From the NCBI RefSeq assembly GCF_003312875.1, contig NZ_CP015163.1:6076001-6140000 (forward strand): 64,000 nt of DNA. The letters run 5' to 3'. Source of the stretch: Amycolatopsis albispora. Lineage in GTDB: Bacteria > Actinomycetota > Actinomycetes > Mycobacteriales > Pseudonocardiaceae. Of the stretch, positions 49,245-58,437 are shown piece by piece; position 1 is the stretch's first letter, and every line of letters begins with the position of its first letter. Position numbers and translations under genes: made by a program. Below the pieces are notes generated by a model. That model saw nothing but the letters and a program-made list of their open reading frames with translations. It ran no database searches and was not told the DNA's origin.

Positions 49245-51035
49245 TTATTTCCGGTGCCTGCCACCGCGCCCGGGACGCACCTTCTCCTCCGCCTGGCCGA
49301 ACCGGGCCACCGCCCGGTCGCGCATGAAGCCCAGCGGATCCGGCGCGTGCAGGCGCAGCATCACCGCGTTCAGATCGTCGGGCACCCGGCGCGCGGTCGC
49401 CTTGCTGACCACCATGGTGGCCACGAAGGCCGCGGGCACGGTGAACAACGCGGGCTGCACGGTGAACCACGGCGCCCAGTCGCCGGTGTACCCGCTGATG
49501 ATGTTGATCGCCAGCGCGCCCAGCACCAGCGTGCCGCCGACCACCATGCCCGCCATCGCCCCGGTCCAGGTCAGCTTCCGCCACCAGATGCCGAGCAGCA
49601 GCATCGGGCTGAAGGTGGACGCGGCCAGCGCGAAGGTCATGCCCACGCTCAGCGACAGGTCGTCCTGGCGCAACGCCAGCGCGATGCCGAGCGGGGCCAT
49701 CGCCACCAGCACCGCGGCCAGCCGGAAGTCGCGGACCCGGCCGGGCAGCACGTCGGTGGACAGCACCCCGGCGACGCTGACCAGCAACCCGGACGCGGTG
49801 GACAGGAACGCCGCGAACGCCCCGGCGGCGGTGACCGCGCCAAGGATCTGCCCGCCGACCCCGCCGAGCACCGCCGACGGCAGCATCAGCACCGCGGCGT
49901 CGGTCTGCCCGGTGACCAGCAGCTGCGGCACGTACAGCCGGGACAGCGCGCCGAGCAGCGCCGGGAACAGGTAGAACAGCCCGAGCAGCAGCAGCACGTG
50001 CACGGTGGTCCGGCGCGCGGCCTTGCCGTCGGGATTGGTGTAGAAGCGGACCAGCACGTGCGGCAGGCCCATCGTGCCGAGAAAGGTCGCGAACATCAGC
50101 GAATACGTGCTGAGCAGGTCGGTGATGTCGTCGGAGGCGGGCAGCAGCCAGGTCGCGTTGTCGGTGACCGCGCCGGTCACCACCGGCACCGGCGACCCGG
50201 CCGGGAAACGCAGCTCGGTGCCCTCGCCGACCTCGGGGCGCACCTCCGGCGACCAGAACACCACGCCGTCGGACCGCACACCGTCCACCACGCCGTCGGC
50301 GTAGAGCACGGTCGGCACGGCGACCTCCAGCGTGACCGGGGTCTGCACGTCGACGGTGGTTTCCTCGGGGAACACCGGCGGCGCCGGCGTGCCCAGCGAA
50401 CCGGCCGTCGGGCCGCCGCCCCCGCCGATGAACACCACGCACAGCACAAAAGTGGGCGCGGCGATGGCGAACAGCTTCAGCCAGTACTGGAACGCCTGGA
50501 CCACGGTGATCGCGCGCATGCCACCGGCGATCACGTTGATGGTCACCACCACGGTCACCACCACCGCGCCGACCCAGGCCGGCGTGCCGAGAATGGTGGT
50601 CAGCCCGAGCCCGGCGCCCTGCAGCTGCGGGACCATGTAGAGAATGCCGATGAACACCACGAACGCGGTGGAGAACCGGCGCAGCGCCATCGAACCGAGC
50701 CGGGCCTCGAGAAAGTCCGGCAGCGTGTAGGCACCGGACCGCCGCAGCGGCGCCGCCACGAAGAGCATCAGCGCCAGGTAACCGGCGGTGAACCCGATCG
50801 GGAACCAGAGCGCGTCGGCGCCCTCCTTGAGCACGATGCCCGCGACGCCGAGGAACGAGGCCGCCGACAGGTACTCACCGGAGATCGCCGCCGCGTTGCG
50901 CCGGGACCGCACGGTCCGGCGGGCGACCAGGAAGTCGTGCGTACTGCTGGCGAACCGCGAAGACCGGTGGCCGAGGTAGAACGTGACCATGCCGACCAGC
51001 ACGATGCCGGTCAGCGCCCACGGGTTCAGCTGCAC
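49245..51035 (-). CDS. Second SSS-family symporter, acetate-type
   Basis: 596 residues, about 13 helices. Same family blocks as the first copy (VARRTVRSRRNAAAISGEYLSAASFLGVAG; LGTMGLPHVLVRFYTNPDGKAARR). It carries an extra soluble loop of about 90 residues (around 215-305, VFPEETTVDVQTPVTLEVAVP to TDNATWLLPASDD) between helices. It follows the LytTR regulator and a small membrane protein, as in other actinobacteria, so this copy is probably controlled by that two-component system. Confidence 0.9.
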   Translation of the reverse strand: MQLNPWALTGIVLVGMVTFYLGHRSSRFASSTHDFLVARRTVRSRRNAAAISGEYLSAASFLGVAGIVLKEGADALWFPIGFTAGYLALMLFVAAPLRRSGAYTLPDFLEARLGSMALRRFSTAFVVFIGILYMVPQLQGAGLGLTTILGTPAWVGAVVVTVVVTINVIAGGMRAITVVQAFQYWLKLFAIAAPTFVLCVVFIGGGGGPTAGSLGTPAPPVFPEETTVDVQTPVTLEVAVPTVLYADGVVDGVRSDGVVFWSPEVRPEVGEGTELRFPAGSPVPVVTGAVTDNATWLLPASDDITDLLSTYSLMFATFLGTMGLPHVLVRFYTNPDGKAARRTTVHVLLLLGLFYLFPALLGALSRLYVPQLLVTGQTDAAVLMLPSAVLGGVGGQILGAVTAAGAFAAFLSTASGLLVSVAGVLSTDVLPGRVRDFRLAAVLVAMAPLGIALALRQDDLSLSVGMTFALAASTFSPMLLLGIWWRKLTWTGAMAGMVVGGTLVLGALAINIISGYTGDWAPWFTVQPALFTVPAAFVATMVVSKATARRVPDDLNAVMLRLHAPDPLGFMRDRAVARFGQAEEKVRPGRGGRHRK

Positions 51036-51065
51036 TCGAAGATCCTCGCACGCGGGACGTGGAAG

Positions 51066-51593
51066 TCAGTTCTCGATCATGTCGACGAAGGCCCGCTCAT
51101 GGCGTTCGGCCAGGCGGTTGTACCACAGGCCGACGCCCAGCAGCAGCGGGAACGGCGCCACCCCGAGCAGCAGCCACGCCACCGGCACGCCGATCACCCG
51201 CAACCCGGCGAACCCCGGGGACAGGAAGAACGCCAGCGGCAGCGCGCCGAGCAGCACCACCACCAGCAGCCCGAGCAGCACGCCGGTGCGCAGCTGCGCC
51301 TTGACCAGGTCCTTGATCAGCAGCTCGCCCCAGCTGGTCTGCTCCTCCAGCTCGACGCGGGCGCGCAGCGCGTTCGACTGCTTCGGCCCGGACAGCACCA
51401 CCCGCTGGCGGCGCGGCCGCGCGTGGTGCTCGGGTTCGCGGTGCTCGGCGGGCAGCGGGCCGGACGGCACCGGCTCGGTCTTCGAGGCGGGCACCGGTTC
51501 GGCGCGCGCCTGCCTGCCCAGGTTCTTGCCCAGCGTCGGGTCGGGTTCGCGCACCCCGCCGATCTGGCGGTACGGGTCCCCTCCGAGCGTCAT
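51066..51593 (-). CDS. Small two-helix membrane protein linked to the symporter
   Basis: 175 residues. A charged, disordered N-terminal half (to about 85) is followed by LLIKDLVKAQLRTGVLLGLLVVVLLGALPLAFFL and GVPVAWLLLGVAPFPLLLGVGLWYNRLAERHERAFVDMIEN. Layout resembles DUF485-like accessory proteins. It sits 2 bp after the LytTR gene and 30 bp before the symporter, so it is likely the symporter's partner. Confidence 0.72.
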   Translation of the reverse strand: MTLGGDPYRQIGGVREPDPTLGKNLGRQARAEPVPASKTEPVPSGPLPAEHREPEHHARPRRQRVVLSGPKQSNALRARVELEEQTSWGELLIKDLVKAQLRTGVLLGLLVVVLLGALPLAFFLSPGFAGLRVIGVPVAWLLLGVAPFPLLLGVGLWYNRLAERHERAFVDMIEN

Positions 51594-51595
51594 GG

Positions 51596-52426
51596 CTAGC
51601 CGTTCCGCGAGGAGCCGACCAGCCGATCCTTCAGCTCACGGGTGTGACGGCGGCTCACCGGCAGCAGCTTCTCCTCGTTGCCGATGACCACCTGGTAGCC
51701 GCCCTGGCCCATGCGCAGCTCGGTGATCAGCTGCAGCGCGACCAGGTACGAGCGGTGGATGCGGACAAAACCCGCCTTCTCCCACCGTTCTTCGAGCTGG
51801 GCCAGCGGAATGCGGACGAGGTGGCTGCCGTCGGTGGTGAACAGCCGGGCGTAGTCGCCCTGCGCCTCGACCCAGCGGACGTTGGCGCGCGGGATGAGCT
51901 TGGTGTTGCCCGCCAGCTCGACCGCGATCACCTCGTCGTCGGTCTTCACCGGCTCCTGCCCGGCCGGGGCGGCGGGCGCGGGCGCGGCCTGCAGCGACTG
52001 CAGCACCCGCTTGATGGCCTTGTCCAGCCGTTCCTGCTTGCACGGCTTGAGCACGTAGTCGACCGCGCCGAGGTCGAAGGCGTTCACCGCCTCCTCCGGG
52101 TGCCCGGTGACAAAAACCAGCACCGGGGCCGGGTTGAGCGTGGCGAACACCCGCGACATCTCCATGCCGGACAGGCCGGGCATGTTGAGGTCGGCGAACA
52201 CCGCGTCCACCGGTGCCATGCCGCGGTCCTTGCGGTAGCGCACCTCGGCGTCGTCGGAGGCGAGCAGGCGCAGCGCGTCGGTGGCGTCGGTGCAGGTGAA
52301 GATCCGCCGGATGTGCGGATTGTTCTCCAGGCAGTGGGCGAGTTCCGACAGCCCGTGCGGCTCGTCGTCGACGGCCAGCACCAGGAGTCCCGAAGTGTCT
52401 TCGTGTGTACTCACAGTGACAAGCAT
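51596..52426 (-). CDS. LytTR-family response regulator
   Basis: 276 residues from ATG 52426, or 272 from GTG 52414. Receiver domain: LVLAVDDEPHGLSEL, phospho-Asp in VDAVFADLNMPGLSG, Thr/Lys in FVTGHPEEAVNAFDLGAVDYVLKPCKQERL. The C-terminal LytTR DNA-binding domain is VRWVEAQGDYARLFTTDGSHLVRIPLAQLEERWEKAGFVRIHRSYLV. The LytS-like kinase at 54979-56385 is its probable partner, separated by the GH16 and S49 genes. Confidence 0.92.
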   Translation of the reverse strand: MLVTVSTHEDTSGLLVLAVDDEPHGLSELAHCLENNPHIRRIFTCTDATDALRLLASDDAEVRYRKDRGMAPVDAVFADLNMPGLSGMEMSRVFATLNPAPVLVFVTGHPEEAVNAFDLGAVDYVLKPCKQERLDKAIKRVLQSLQAAPAPAAPAGQEPVKTDDEVIAVELAGNTKLIPRANVRWVEAQGDYARLFTTDGSHLVRIPLAQLEERWEKAGFVRIHRSYLVALQLITELRMGQGGYQVVIGNEEKLLPVSRRHTRELKDRLVGSSRNG

Positions 52427-52465
52427 CCTGCCTAGTGAAAGTGGCGATGTCCAGCCTCAGTTATA

Positions 52466-52505
52466 GGCGACGCGGGGGCGGAATGTCTGCTGCCCCCGCG
52501 TCGCC
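52466..52505 (-). terminator. Strong hairpin terminator after the GH16 gene
   Basis: GGCGACGCGGGGGC (52466-52479) and GCCCCCGCGTCGCC (52492-52505) form a perfect 14-bp stem with a 12-nt loop, 6 bp beyond the GH16 stop on the minus strand. It separates the glucanase from the LytTR transcript. Confidence 0.85.
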
Positions 52506-52511
52506 GATTGG

Positions 52512-53924
52512 TTACGGTGCGAAGGAGAACCAGTTGACGTTGACGAAGTCCGACGGCTGACCGCTGCGGAAGCTCAGGTAGACGTCGTGGGTGCCGGTGA
52601 CCCCGCTGATGTTGGCCGGGATGGTCCGCCAGCTCTGCCACCCACCCGTGTTGGCCACCGAGAACGACCCGATCGGCGGATTCGACAGGCTGTCCAGCCG
52701 CACTTCGACCAGCCCGCTCACCCCCGCGGCCGCCCCGGAAGCCACCCGCGCCTTGAACTGGGTGGCGGTCTGCGAGCCGAAGTTGACGCCGTTGTACCTG
52801 GCCCAGTCGCCGTTCGCCGCGGTGGCCACGTTCTGGCCGCCACCCGAGTCGGTGGTGAGCTGCGTGCTCAGGCCGCTTTGCTGCTGGTAGTTCTCGGCCT
52901 GGATGGTGCCGTAGGCGTCGGTGCCGCCGGGGTTTCCGGTGCCACCACCACCGCGGGTCCACGCGGCCACGTAGTCGACCACCATCGGGTGACCGGGCAC
53001 GGTGGCCGCGGTCGGCGTGCCGAACCCGGCCACGCCGTTCGGGAAGGCACCGCCCATGGCCACGTTGAGGATGATGAAGTAGCCAGCGTGGCTGGTCATG
53101 TTGTGCCACGTGGTCGCGTCCAGCTGGTTCTGGCTGACCTGGTGGAACTGCTGGCCGTCGACGTACCAGCGCAGCTGGTTCGGGCTGGTGCTGCGGTCCC
53201 ACTCGAAGCCGTAGGTGTGGAACCCGGACTGGCAGCTGGTGCCGGGACACGGGCGGCTGGCGCCGATGCCGTTGTTCTCGTTGCACGGCCCGCCGGGCGC
53301 GGTGCCGCAGTGCAGCACGCCCCACACGGAGTTGAGGCCGTTGACGTTTTCCATGATGTCGTACTCGCCGATGCCGGGCCAGTTCCACCAGTTGCCGCGG
53401 TAGGGCGAGCCGAGCATCCAGAAGGCGGGCCAGTAGCCCAGTGCGGCGTCACCGGTGACGTTCGGCATCTGCAACCGGCTTTCCACCCGGAGCACGCCGT
53501 TCTCCGGTGCCTTGAAGTCCTGCTTGTTGGTCTCGATCCGGGCCGAGGTCCAGTTCCCGGCGCCGTCGCGCAGCGGCGTGATGCGCAGGTTGCCGCTGCC
53601 GTCGAGGCTGACGTTGGCCGGGTTGTTCGTGTGGGCGGCGATCTCGCCGGTGCCCCAGTTCGCGGGCCCGCCGGGATAACCGTGGCCGAGGCTGAACCGC
53701 CAGTTGTTGCCGTTGGGCAGGGTGCCGGCAGCACCGTCGAAGTCGTCGGCCCAGACCTGCGTCCAGCCGGTGGGCGGTGGCGGGACCGACGCACCCGCGG
53801 GCACGGTCAGCGGAACGGTGATCAACGCGGCAGCGGCGGCCGCCGCGACGGCCGCCCTGGTGAGGCGGCTTTTCCGGGCTTTGCGGGGTTTCCGGGCAGG
53901 TGGGGAGTGGGGAGGAACGGGCAT
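52512..53924 (-). CDS. Secreted GH16 beta-glucanase with C-terminal CBM6-like module
   Basis: 470 residues from ATG 53924, behind AAGGAGG. A long basic signal peptide (to about residue 46, ending VPAGAS) is followed by the GH16 domain (about 50-320) with the catalytic ExDxxE motif in IGEYDIMENVNG, plus WPAFWMLGS and MGGAFPNG. After a Gly-rich linker, residues 335-470 form a carbohydrate-binding module (YGTIQAENYQQQSGL to WFSFAP). It probably cleaves beta-1,3-glucans outside the cell. Confidence 0.93.
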   Translation of the reverse strand: MPVPPHSPPARKPRKARKSRLTRAAVAAAAAAALITVPLTVPAGASVPPPPTGWTQVWADDFDGAAGTLPNGNNWRFSLGHGYPGGPANWGTGEIAAHTNNPANVSLDGSGNLRITPLRDGAGNWTSARIETNKQDFKAPENGVLRVESRLQMPNVTGDAALGYWPAFWMLGSPYRGNWWNWPGIGEYDIMENVNGLNSVWGVLHCGTAPGGPCNENNGIGASRPCPGTSCQSGFHTYGFEWDRSTSPNQLRWYVDGQQFHQVSQNQLDATTWHNMTSHAGYFIILNVAMGGAFPNGVAGFGTPTAATVPGHPMVVDYVAAWTRGGGGTGNPGGTDAYGTIQAENYQQQSGLSTQLTTDSGGGQNVATAANGDWARYNGVNFGSQTATQFKARVASGAAAGVSGLVEVRLDSLSNPPIGSFSVANTGGWQSWRTIPANISGVTGTHDVYLSFRSGQPSDFVNVNWFSFAP

Positions 53925-53967
53925 GGGGATGACCTCCTTGTCAACCCGTACCAGTGGGGAGAGTGGT

Positions 53968-53988
53968 TTTGTTGTGGCCAACAACAAA
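53968..53988. promoter_or_regulatory. TTTGTTGT-GGCCA-ACAACAAA inverted repeat upstream of GH16
   Basis: Perfect 8-bp arms around a 5-nt centre, 44 bp upstream of the GH16 ATG. An A/T-rich symmetrical site in this genome is probably an operator for a repressor of the LacI or GntR type; the regulator is not in the window. Confidence 0.6.
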
Positions 53989-54119
53989 GACACGCCTATG
54001 AGAACCCAGCCCCGACCCGGTGTCTGTAGCCCGTTCAGGTAGCACACGCAATCACTAACCGTGACCGACGATCGGTCAAACCACCGTCAACCGGACAAAG
54101 CCCAGCTCAGCCGAAGCGC

Positions 54120-54959
54120 CTAGAGCCCGAAGCGGGCCCAGGTGGCTTTTGCCGACACGGCTTCGAGGAGCGAAGCGGCCGGGGCGCCGATGCCGAGTTT
54201 CGCCAGCAGCGGCTTCTTCGGCTCCGCCACGGCGATCTCCGCGTCCGGGTAGCGCTCCGCGAGCACCTCGCGCAGGTTCCCGACACCATCGATCAGGCCC
54301 AGCTCAACCGCCTTCGCGCCCAGCCACACATCCCCGGTGAACAGCTCGTCGCCGGCGTTGAGCCGGTCGCCGCGGCGCTCCTTCACCCACGTCACAAAAA
54401 GCTCGTGCAGCTGCGAGTGGAGCTTCTTCAGCCACTCGACGTCCTCGGGCTTCTCCGGGCTGAACGGGTCGAGCCGCGACTTGTTCTCCCCCGCGGTGTG
54501 CAGCCGCCGCTCCACGCCGAAGCGCTCCAGCAGGCCGGTGAACCCGAACCCGCCGCTGATCACGCCGATCGAGCCGACCAGCGAGGTGCGGTGCGCGAAG
54601 ATCTCGTCGGCCGCGCAGGCCAGCCAGTACCCGCCCGACGCCGCGACGTCCTCGGCGAAGGCCAGCACCGGCACGCCCTTCTTGTCCGCGAGCTGCCGGA
54701 TGCGCTCGGCGACCAGCCCCGACTGGGTGGGCGCGCCACCCGGCGAGTTGATCAGCAGCGCGACCGCCTTGAGCCGGTCGTGGTCGAAGGCGCGGGTCAG
54801 CGCGCTCTCCACCGCGGACAGGTTGATCGCTCCTCTGGTCAGCGGCGAGGCCTGCGGGGTGATCACCCCGTGCAGCTTCACCACCGAGACCACGTCCTTG
54901 CGGTCACCGCGGTCGGCGAGGCCGGGGATCCGGGAGGTCAGCTTGTCCGTCACGCTCAT
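54120..54959 (-). CDS. S49-family signal peptide peptidase (SppA-like)
   Basis: 279 residues. Nucleophile Ser in EDVAASGGYWLAC and probable general-base Lys in TAGENKSRLDPFSPE, the Ser-Lys dyad of SppA. LLINSPGGAPTQSG and GSIGVISGGFGF are further family motifs. There is no clear N-terminal membrane helix, unlike E. coli SppA. It may digest remnant signal peptides or stress-damaged membrane proteins. It lies between the LytS-like kinase and the GH16 gene. Confidence 0.9.
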   Translation of the reverse strand: MSVTDKLTSRIPGLADRGDRKDVVSVVKLHGVITPQASPLTRGAINLSAVESALTRAFDHDRLKAVALLINSPGGAPTQSGLVAERIRQLADKKGVPVLAFAEDVAASGGYWLACAADEIFAHRTSLVGSIGVISGGFGFTGLLERFGVERRLHTAGENKSRLDPFSPEKPEDVEWLKKLHSQLHELFVTWVKERRGDRLNAGDELFTGDVWLGAKAVELGLIDGVGNLREVLAERYPDAEIAVAEPKKPLLAKLGIGAPAASLLEAVSAKATWARFGL

Positions 54960-54978
54960 GGCGCCACCCTACCGGCGG

Positions 54979-56385
54979 TCAGCGGGGTCCCGCCGCCGTC
55001 GGCCTGCCCTCGCGCGTGGCCTGCGGGCGGTGCCGCGCGGCGTGGCTGCGGCCCCGCTGCGGCTGCACCACCGGCTGGTGCACCACCGCGGCGGGCACCG
55101 AGTCGGCGGCGGGCTCGCGGTCCGGCGACTCGGTGTACTCCGGCACGCTGGCGCGCACCCCGCGCGCGTACTTCGGCACGCGCAGCGTCACCTTCATGCC
55201 CGCGCCCGGCGCGGTCTCCACGGTCAGCGCGTACTCGTCACCGAAGAGCTGCCGCATGCGCTGGTTGATGTTGCCGAGCCCGACGTGCGCGCCGGTCTGG
55301 TGCGAGTCGTGCAGTTCGGACAACCGCGCCGGGTCCATGCCGACGCCGTCGTCCTCCACGCTGATCAGCGCCTCGTTGCCGTGGTCCTGCGCGATCACGG
55401 TGACCGTGCCGCCGTTCGGCTTGTTCCACAGCCCGTGCTTGACCGCGTTCTCCACCAGCGGCTGGATGATCAGGAACGGCACCACCACCGAGAGCACCTC
55501 GGGCGCGATCTTCAGCCGGACGTTGAGCTTCCCGGCGAACCGCGCGCTCTCGATGGTCAGGTAGCGGTCGATGTTCCGCAGTTCCTCGGCGAGCGAGGTG
55601 AACATGCCGGAACTGCGGAAGATGTACCGCGTGAAGTCGGCGAACTCCTGCAGCAGCTCGCGGGCTTCCTCCGGGTCGGTGCGGATCAGCGACGAGATGG
55701 TGTTCAGCGCGTTGTAGACGAAGTGCGGTGAGATCTGCGCCCGCAGCGCCTTCACCTCGGCCTGCTGCAGCTGGAGCTTGGAATCCTCCAGCCGCGCCAG
55801 CTCGAACTGCGTGCAGACGAACTGCGAAACCGCGTCGGCCATCTCGACCAGCCGCTTGCCGCGCGTCCGGCCGACCACGATCAGCACCGCCTGGGTCTGC
55901 TCCTCGACGATCAGCGGCACGATCACCGCGGTGCGCATCAGGCAGTTGCCGCGGTGGTTGCAGGGCAGCTTCTCGTGGCCGACCACCTCGCGCCGGTGCC
56001 GCCGGATGGTCACCGCGATCGCGTCGCGCAGGTCGTCGTAGTGCTCGTTGGCCTCGCCGTCCCAGGACAGCAGCGTGCCGTCGGCGTCGGTGATGCCGAC
56101 CGCCACGCACTTGAGCGTCTCCAGCATCTGCGTGGTGATCCGGTCGGCGGAGCTCTCGTCGAGACCGCGCCGCAGGTCCGGGGTCGCCTTGGACATCCGG
56201 CGGACGGCTTCGAGCACCGCGTCGTCGACGAAGCTCGCCGGACGGCGGCTCCGGACGAGCACGACGATCAGCAGGATCACCGCGACGGCGGCGACGCTCC
56301 ACGGGATGATCTGCGCGAGGGGCAACCCGGACACGGCGTTTATGCTCTGCGCTCCGGCATCCGGGTGCAAGGGGCTTTCCTCCAC
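54979..56385 (-). CDS. LytS-type sensor histidine kinase with GAF-like domain
   Basis: 468 residues from GTG 56385. One transmembrane helix (IIPWSVAAVAVILLIVVLV), a GAF-like domain at about 70-200 (LKCVAVGITDADGTLLSWDGEANEHYDD; CNHRGNCLMRTAVIVPLIVEEQTQAVLIVVG) with two Cys, then the His_kinase domain with phospho-His in LRAQISPHFVYNALNTI and ATP-binding motifs PLVENAVKHGL and EDDGVGM. The C-terminal 60 residues are disordered. Partner is the LytTR regulator about 3 kb downstream. Confidence 0.92.
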   Translation of the reverse strand: MEESPLHPDAGAQSINAVSGLPLAQIIPWSVAAVAVILLIVVLVRSRRPASFVDDAVLEAVRRMSKATPDLRRGLDESSADRITTQMLETLKCVAVGITDADGTLLSWDGEANEHYDDLRDAIAVTIRRHRREVVGHEKLPCNHRGNCLMRTAVIVPLIVEEQTQAVLIVVGRTRGKRLVEMADAVSQFVCTQFELARLEDSKLQLQQAEVKALRAQISPHFVYNALNTISSLIRTDPEEARELLQEFADFTRYIFRSSGMFTSLAEELRNIDRYLTIESARFAGKLNVRLKIAPEVLSVVVPFLIIQPLVENAVKHGLWNKPNGGTVTVIAQDHGNEALISVEDDGVGMDPARLSELHDSHQTGAHVGLGNINQRMRQLFGDEYALTVETAPGAGMKVTLRVPKYARGVRASVPEYTESPDREPAADSVPAAVVHQPVVQPQRGRSHAARHRPQATREGRPTAAGPR

Positions 56386-56504
56386 TTTCTGTGCATGATC
56401 AGCAACACGGTGCTACCCATTGTTACACCGGTGGGGGAGCCCCCACCGCTGACCTGGTGGTTCACCGGCTGGCCCGGTGCCGGGCCGGGCAGCACGCTCG
56501 GTGC

Positions 56505-57590
56505 ATGACGAACCGATCACGGAAGCTCCTGGTGGGCGCGCTGGTCGCCGGAGTGCTCGCGGCGGGCGTGAGCCCGGTCACCGCGGCGGCGGACCCAGTT
56601 CACTTAGAGTTGCGCGCCAACGTCACGAACGGGTTCCCCGGCGCGCTCGCGTACGTGCGCGAAGGCGAGCGCGAACGGCGGTTCGGCGTCGGCGTGGCGA
56701 ACCTGGCCACCGGCGAGCGCGCCCGGCCGCACCAGCGGTTCCGCACCGCCAGCATCACCAAGTCGTTCACCGCGACGGTCCTGCTGCAGCTGGTCGCCGA
56801 GGGTGAGCTGGGCCTGGACGACCCGGTCGAGCGCTGGCTGCCCGGCGTGCTCCCCGACCGCGGTGTCACCGTGCGGCAGCTGCTCGACCACACCAGCCGC
56901 GTCTACGACCCGGCGTCCACGCCGGAGTTCTTCGCGCCCTACCTGGAGCACCAGGACTGGGGCCACGTGATCACCCCGGCCGAGGTGATCCGGCGCGCGG
57001 TCGCGCACGGGCCGTATCCCGAGCCGGCGTACTCGAACACGAACTACCTGCTCGCCGGGCTGGTCGTGGAGCGCGTCACCGGGCACGACTTCGGCACCGA
57101 GCTGCGGAACCGCATCCTGGCGCCGCTGCGCCTGCACCACACCGAGCTGCCGCTGACGGATCCCCGGCTGCACGGCCCCCACCTGCACGGGTACAACCTC
57201 GCCCGCGAGGACCACACCACGTTCAGCCCGTCCTACGACTGGACCGCGGGCGCCATCGTGTCCACTGTGGACGACGTGGCGAAGTTCCAGCGGGCGCTGC
57301 TCGGCGGCGAGCTGCTGCCGCCGGAGCTGACCGCGCTGGGCCTCGGCCTCGAACCGTTCGCCCTGCCGTGCGAGGGCGGCACGCAACGCGTCCAGGGCAG
57401 TCAGGGATCCGGACCCGGGTACTTCAGCTTCGCCTACACCAGCGAAGACCGGTCGCGGCAGATCGTGGTCGTGCTCAACAGCTACGACCTGGGCGCCGAC
57501 GTCGGCGGGCAGGGCAAGCAGCCGTATCCGGGACCGCGGGAGGGACCGCTGCCCGCCTTGTCCGCGGCACTCTGCCAGCCGGCTACTTGA
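56505..57590 (+). CDS. Secreted serine hydrolase (class C beta-lactamase/DD-peptidase family)
   Basis: 361 residues from ATG 56505. Signal peptide to about residue 30 (VTAAADP). SxxK motif SITKSF (nucleophile Ser), YxN motif AYSNTNYLL, and a C-terminal glycine-rich GSQGSGPGY in place of KTG/HTG. This suggests a D-aminopeptidase, esterase or DD-carboxypeptidase rather than a resistance enzyme. It converges on the glycosylase gene with an 8-nt overlap. Confidence 0.88.
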   Translation: MTNRSRKLLVGALVAGVLAAGVSPVTAAADPVHLELRANVTNGFPGALAYVREGERERRFGVGVANLATGERARPHQRFRTASITKSFTATVLLQLVAEGELGLDDPVERWLPGVLPDRGVTVRQLLDHTSRVYDPASTPEFFAPYLEHQDWGHVITPAEVIRRAVAHGPYPEPAYSNTNYLLAGLVVERVTGHDFGTELRNRILAPLRLHHTELPLTDPRLHGPHLHGYNLAREDHTTFSPSYDWTAGAIVSTVDDVAKFQRALLGGELLPPELTALGLGLEPFALPCEGGTQRVQGSQGSGPGYFSFAYTSEDRSRQIVVVLNSYDLGADVGGQGKQPYPGPREGPLPALSAALCQPAT

Positions 57591-58434
57591 GCAGCCGCGA
57601 CAGCCGCCGGTCGGCCAGCGGCTTGCCGCCGGTCTGGCAGGTCGGGCAGTACTGGAAGGCCTTGTCCGCGAAGGAGATCTCCCGCACGGTGTCCCCGCAG
57701 ACCGGGCACGGCAGCCCGGCGCGGGCGTGCACTCGCAGGCCAGAGCGCTTCTCGCCCTTCAGCCGCGCGGCCGCCTGGCCGACCGAGCGCTCCACGGCGT
57801 CGGTGAGCACCCCGGAGATCGCGCCGGACAGCCGGTCCAGCGCCTCCTCGGAAAGCTTGCCGGTGGTGGCGTACGGGGAAAGCTTCGCGGTGTGCAGGAT
57901 CTCGTCGGAGTAGGCGTTGCCGATGCCGGCGATCAGGGACTGGTCGGTGAGCGCGGTCTTCAACCGCTCGGTCCGGCCGTGGAACAGCTCGGCCAGCTTC
58001 GTCCGGTCCACGGTCAGCGCGTCCGGCCCCAGCCGCGCGATGCTCGGGATCTCGGTGGGGTCGCGGGTGATCCACACCGCGAGCCCCTTCTTCGTGCCCG
58101 CCTCGGTCAGGTCGAACCCGGGACCGGACAGGTGCACCCGCAGCGCCAGCGGTCCCTTGCCGGGCTTGGGCGGCGTCGGCGAAAGCGAGTCCGACCAGCG
58201 CAGCCAGCCCGCCCTGGCCAGGTGCGTGACCAGGTGGATGCCGTCGCAGTCGAGGTCGAGGTGCTTGCCGAACCGGCCGGCGCCGGTGACCTCGCGGCCG
58301 TGCAGCTCGGTCCACGCCGGGCTGACCGTCTTGAGCACCGTCATCGACGCCACGTCGACCCGGCTGACCACCCGGCCGACGGCGAACTCACGCAGGTGGT
58401 GCGCCAGCGCTTCGACCTCGGGCAGTTCGGGCAT
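57583..58434 (-). CDS. Fpg/Nei family DNA glycosylase
   Basis: 283 residues. N-terminal MPELPEVEAL gives catalytic Pro2 and Glu3, with the conserved Lys in RFGKHLDLD. H2TH region is TALTDQSLIAGIGNAYSDEILHTAKLSP. The C-terminal zinc finger is CPVCGDTVREISFADKAFQYCPTC. It excises oxidised bases. The sequence is closer to the actinobacterial Nei2/Fpg2 type than to canonical MutM, so substrate preference is uncertain. Confidence 0.92.
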   Translation of the reverse strand: MPELPEVEALAHHLREFAVGRVVSRVDVASMTVLKTVSPAWTELHGREVTGAGRFGKHLDLDCDGIHLVTHLARAGWLRWSDSLSPTPPKPGKGPLALRVHLSGPGFDLTEAGTKKGLAVWITRDPTEIPSIARLGPDALTVDRTKLAELFHGRTERLKTALTDQSLIAGIGNAYSDEILHTAKLSPYATTGKLSEEALDRLSGAISGVLTDAVERSVGQAAARLKGEKRSGLRVHARAGLPCPVCGDTVREISFADKAFQYCPTCQTGGKPLADRRLSRLLK

Positions 58435-58437
58435 GAG

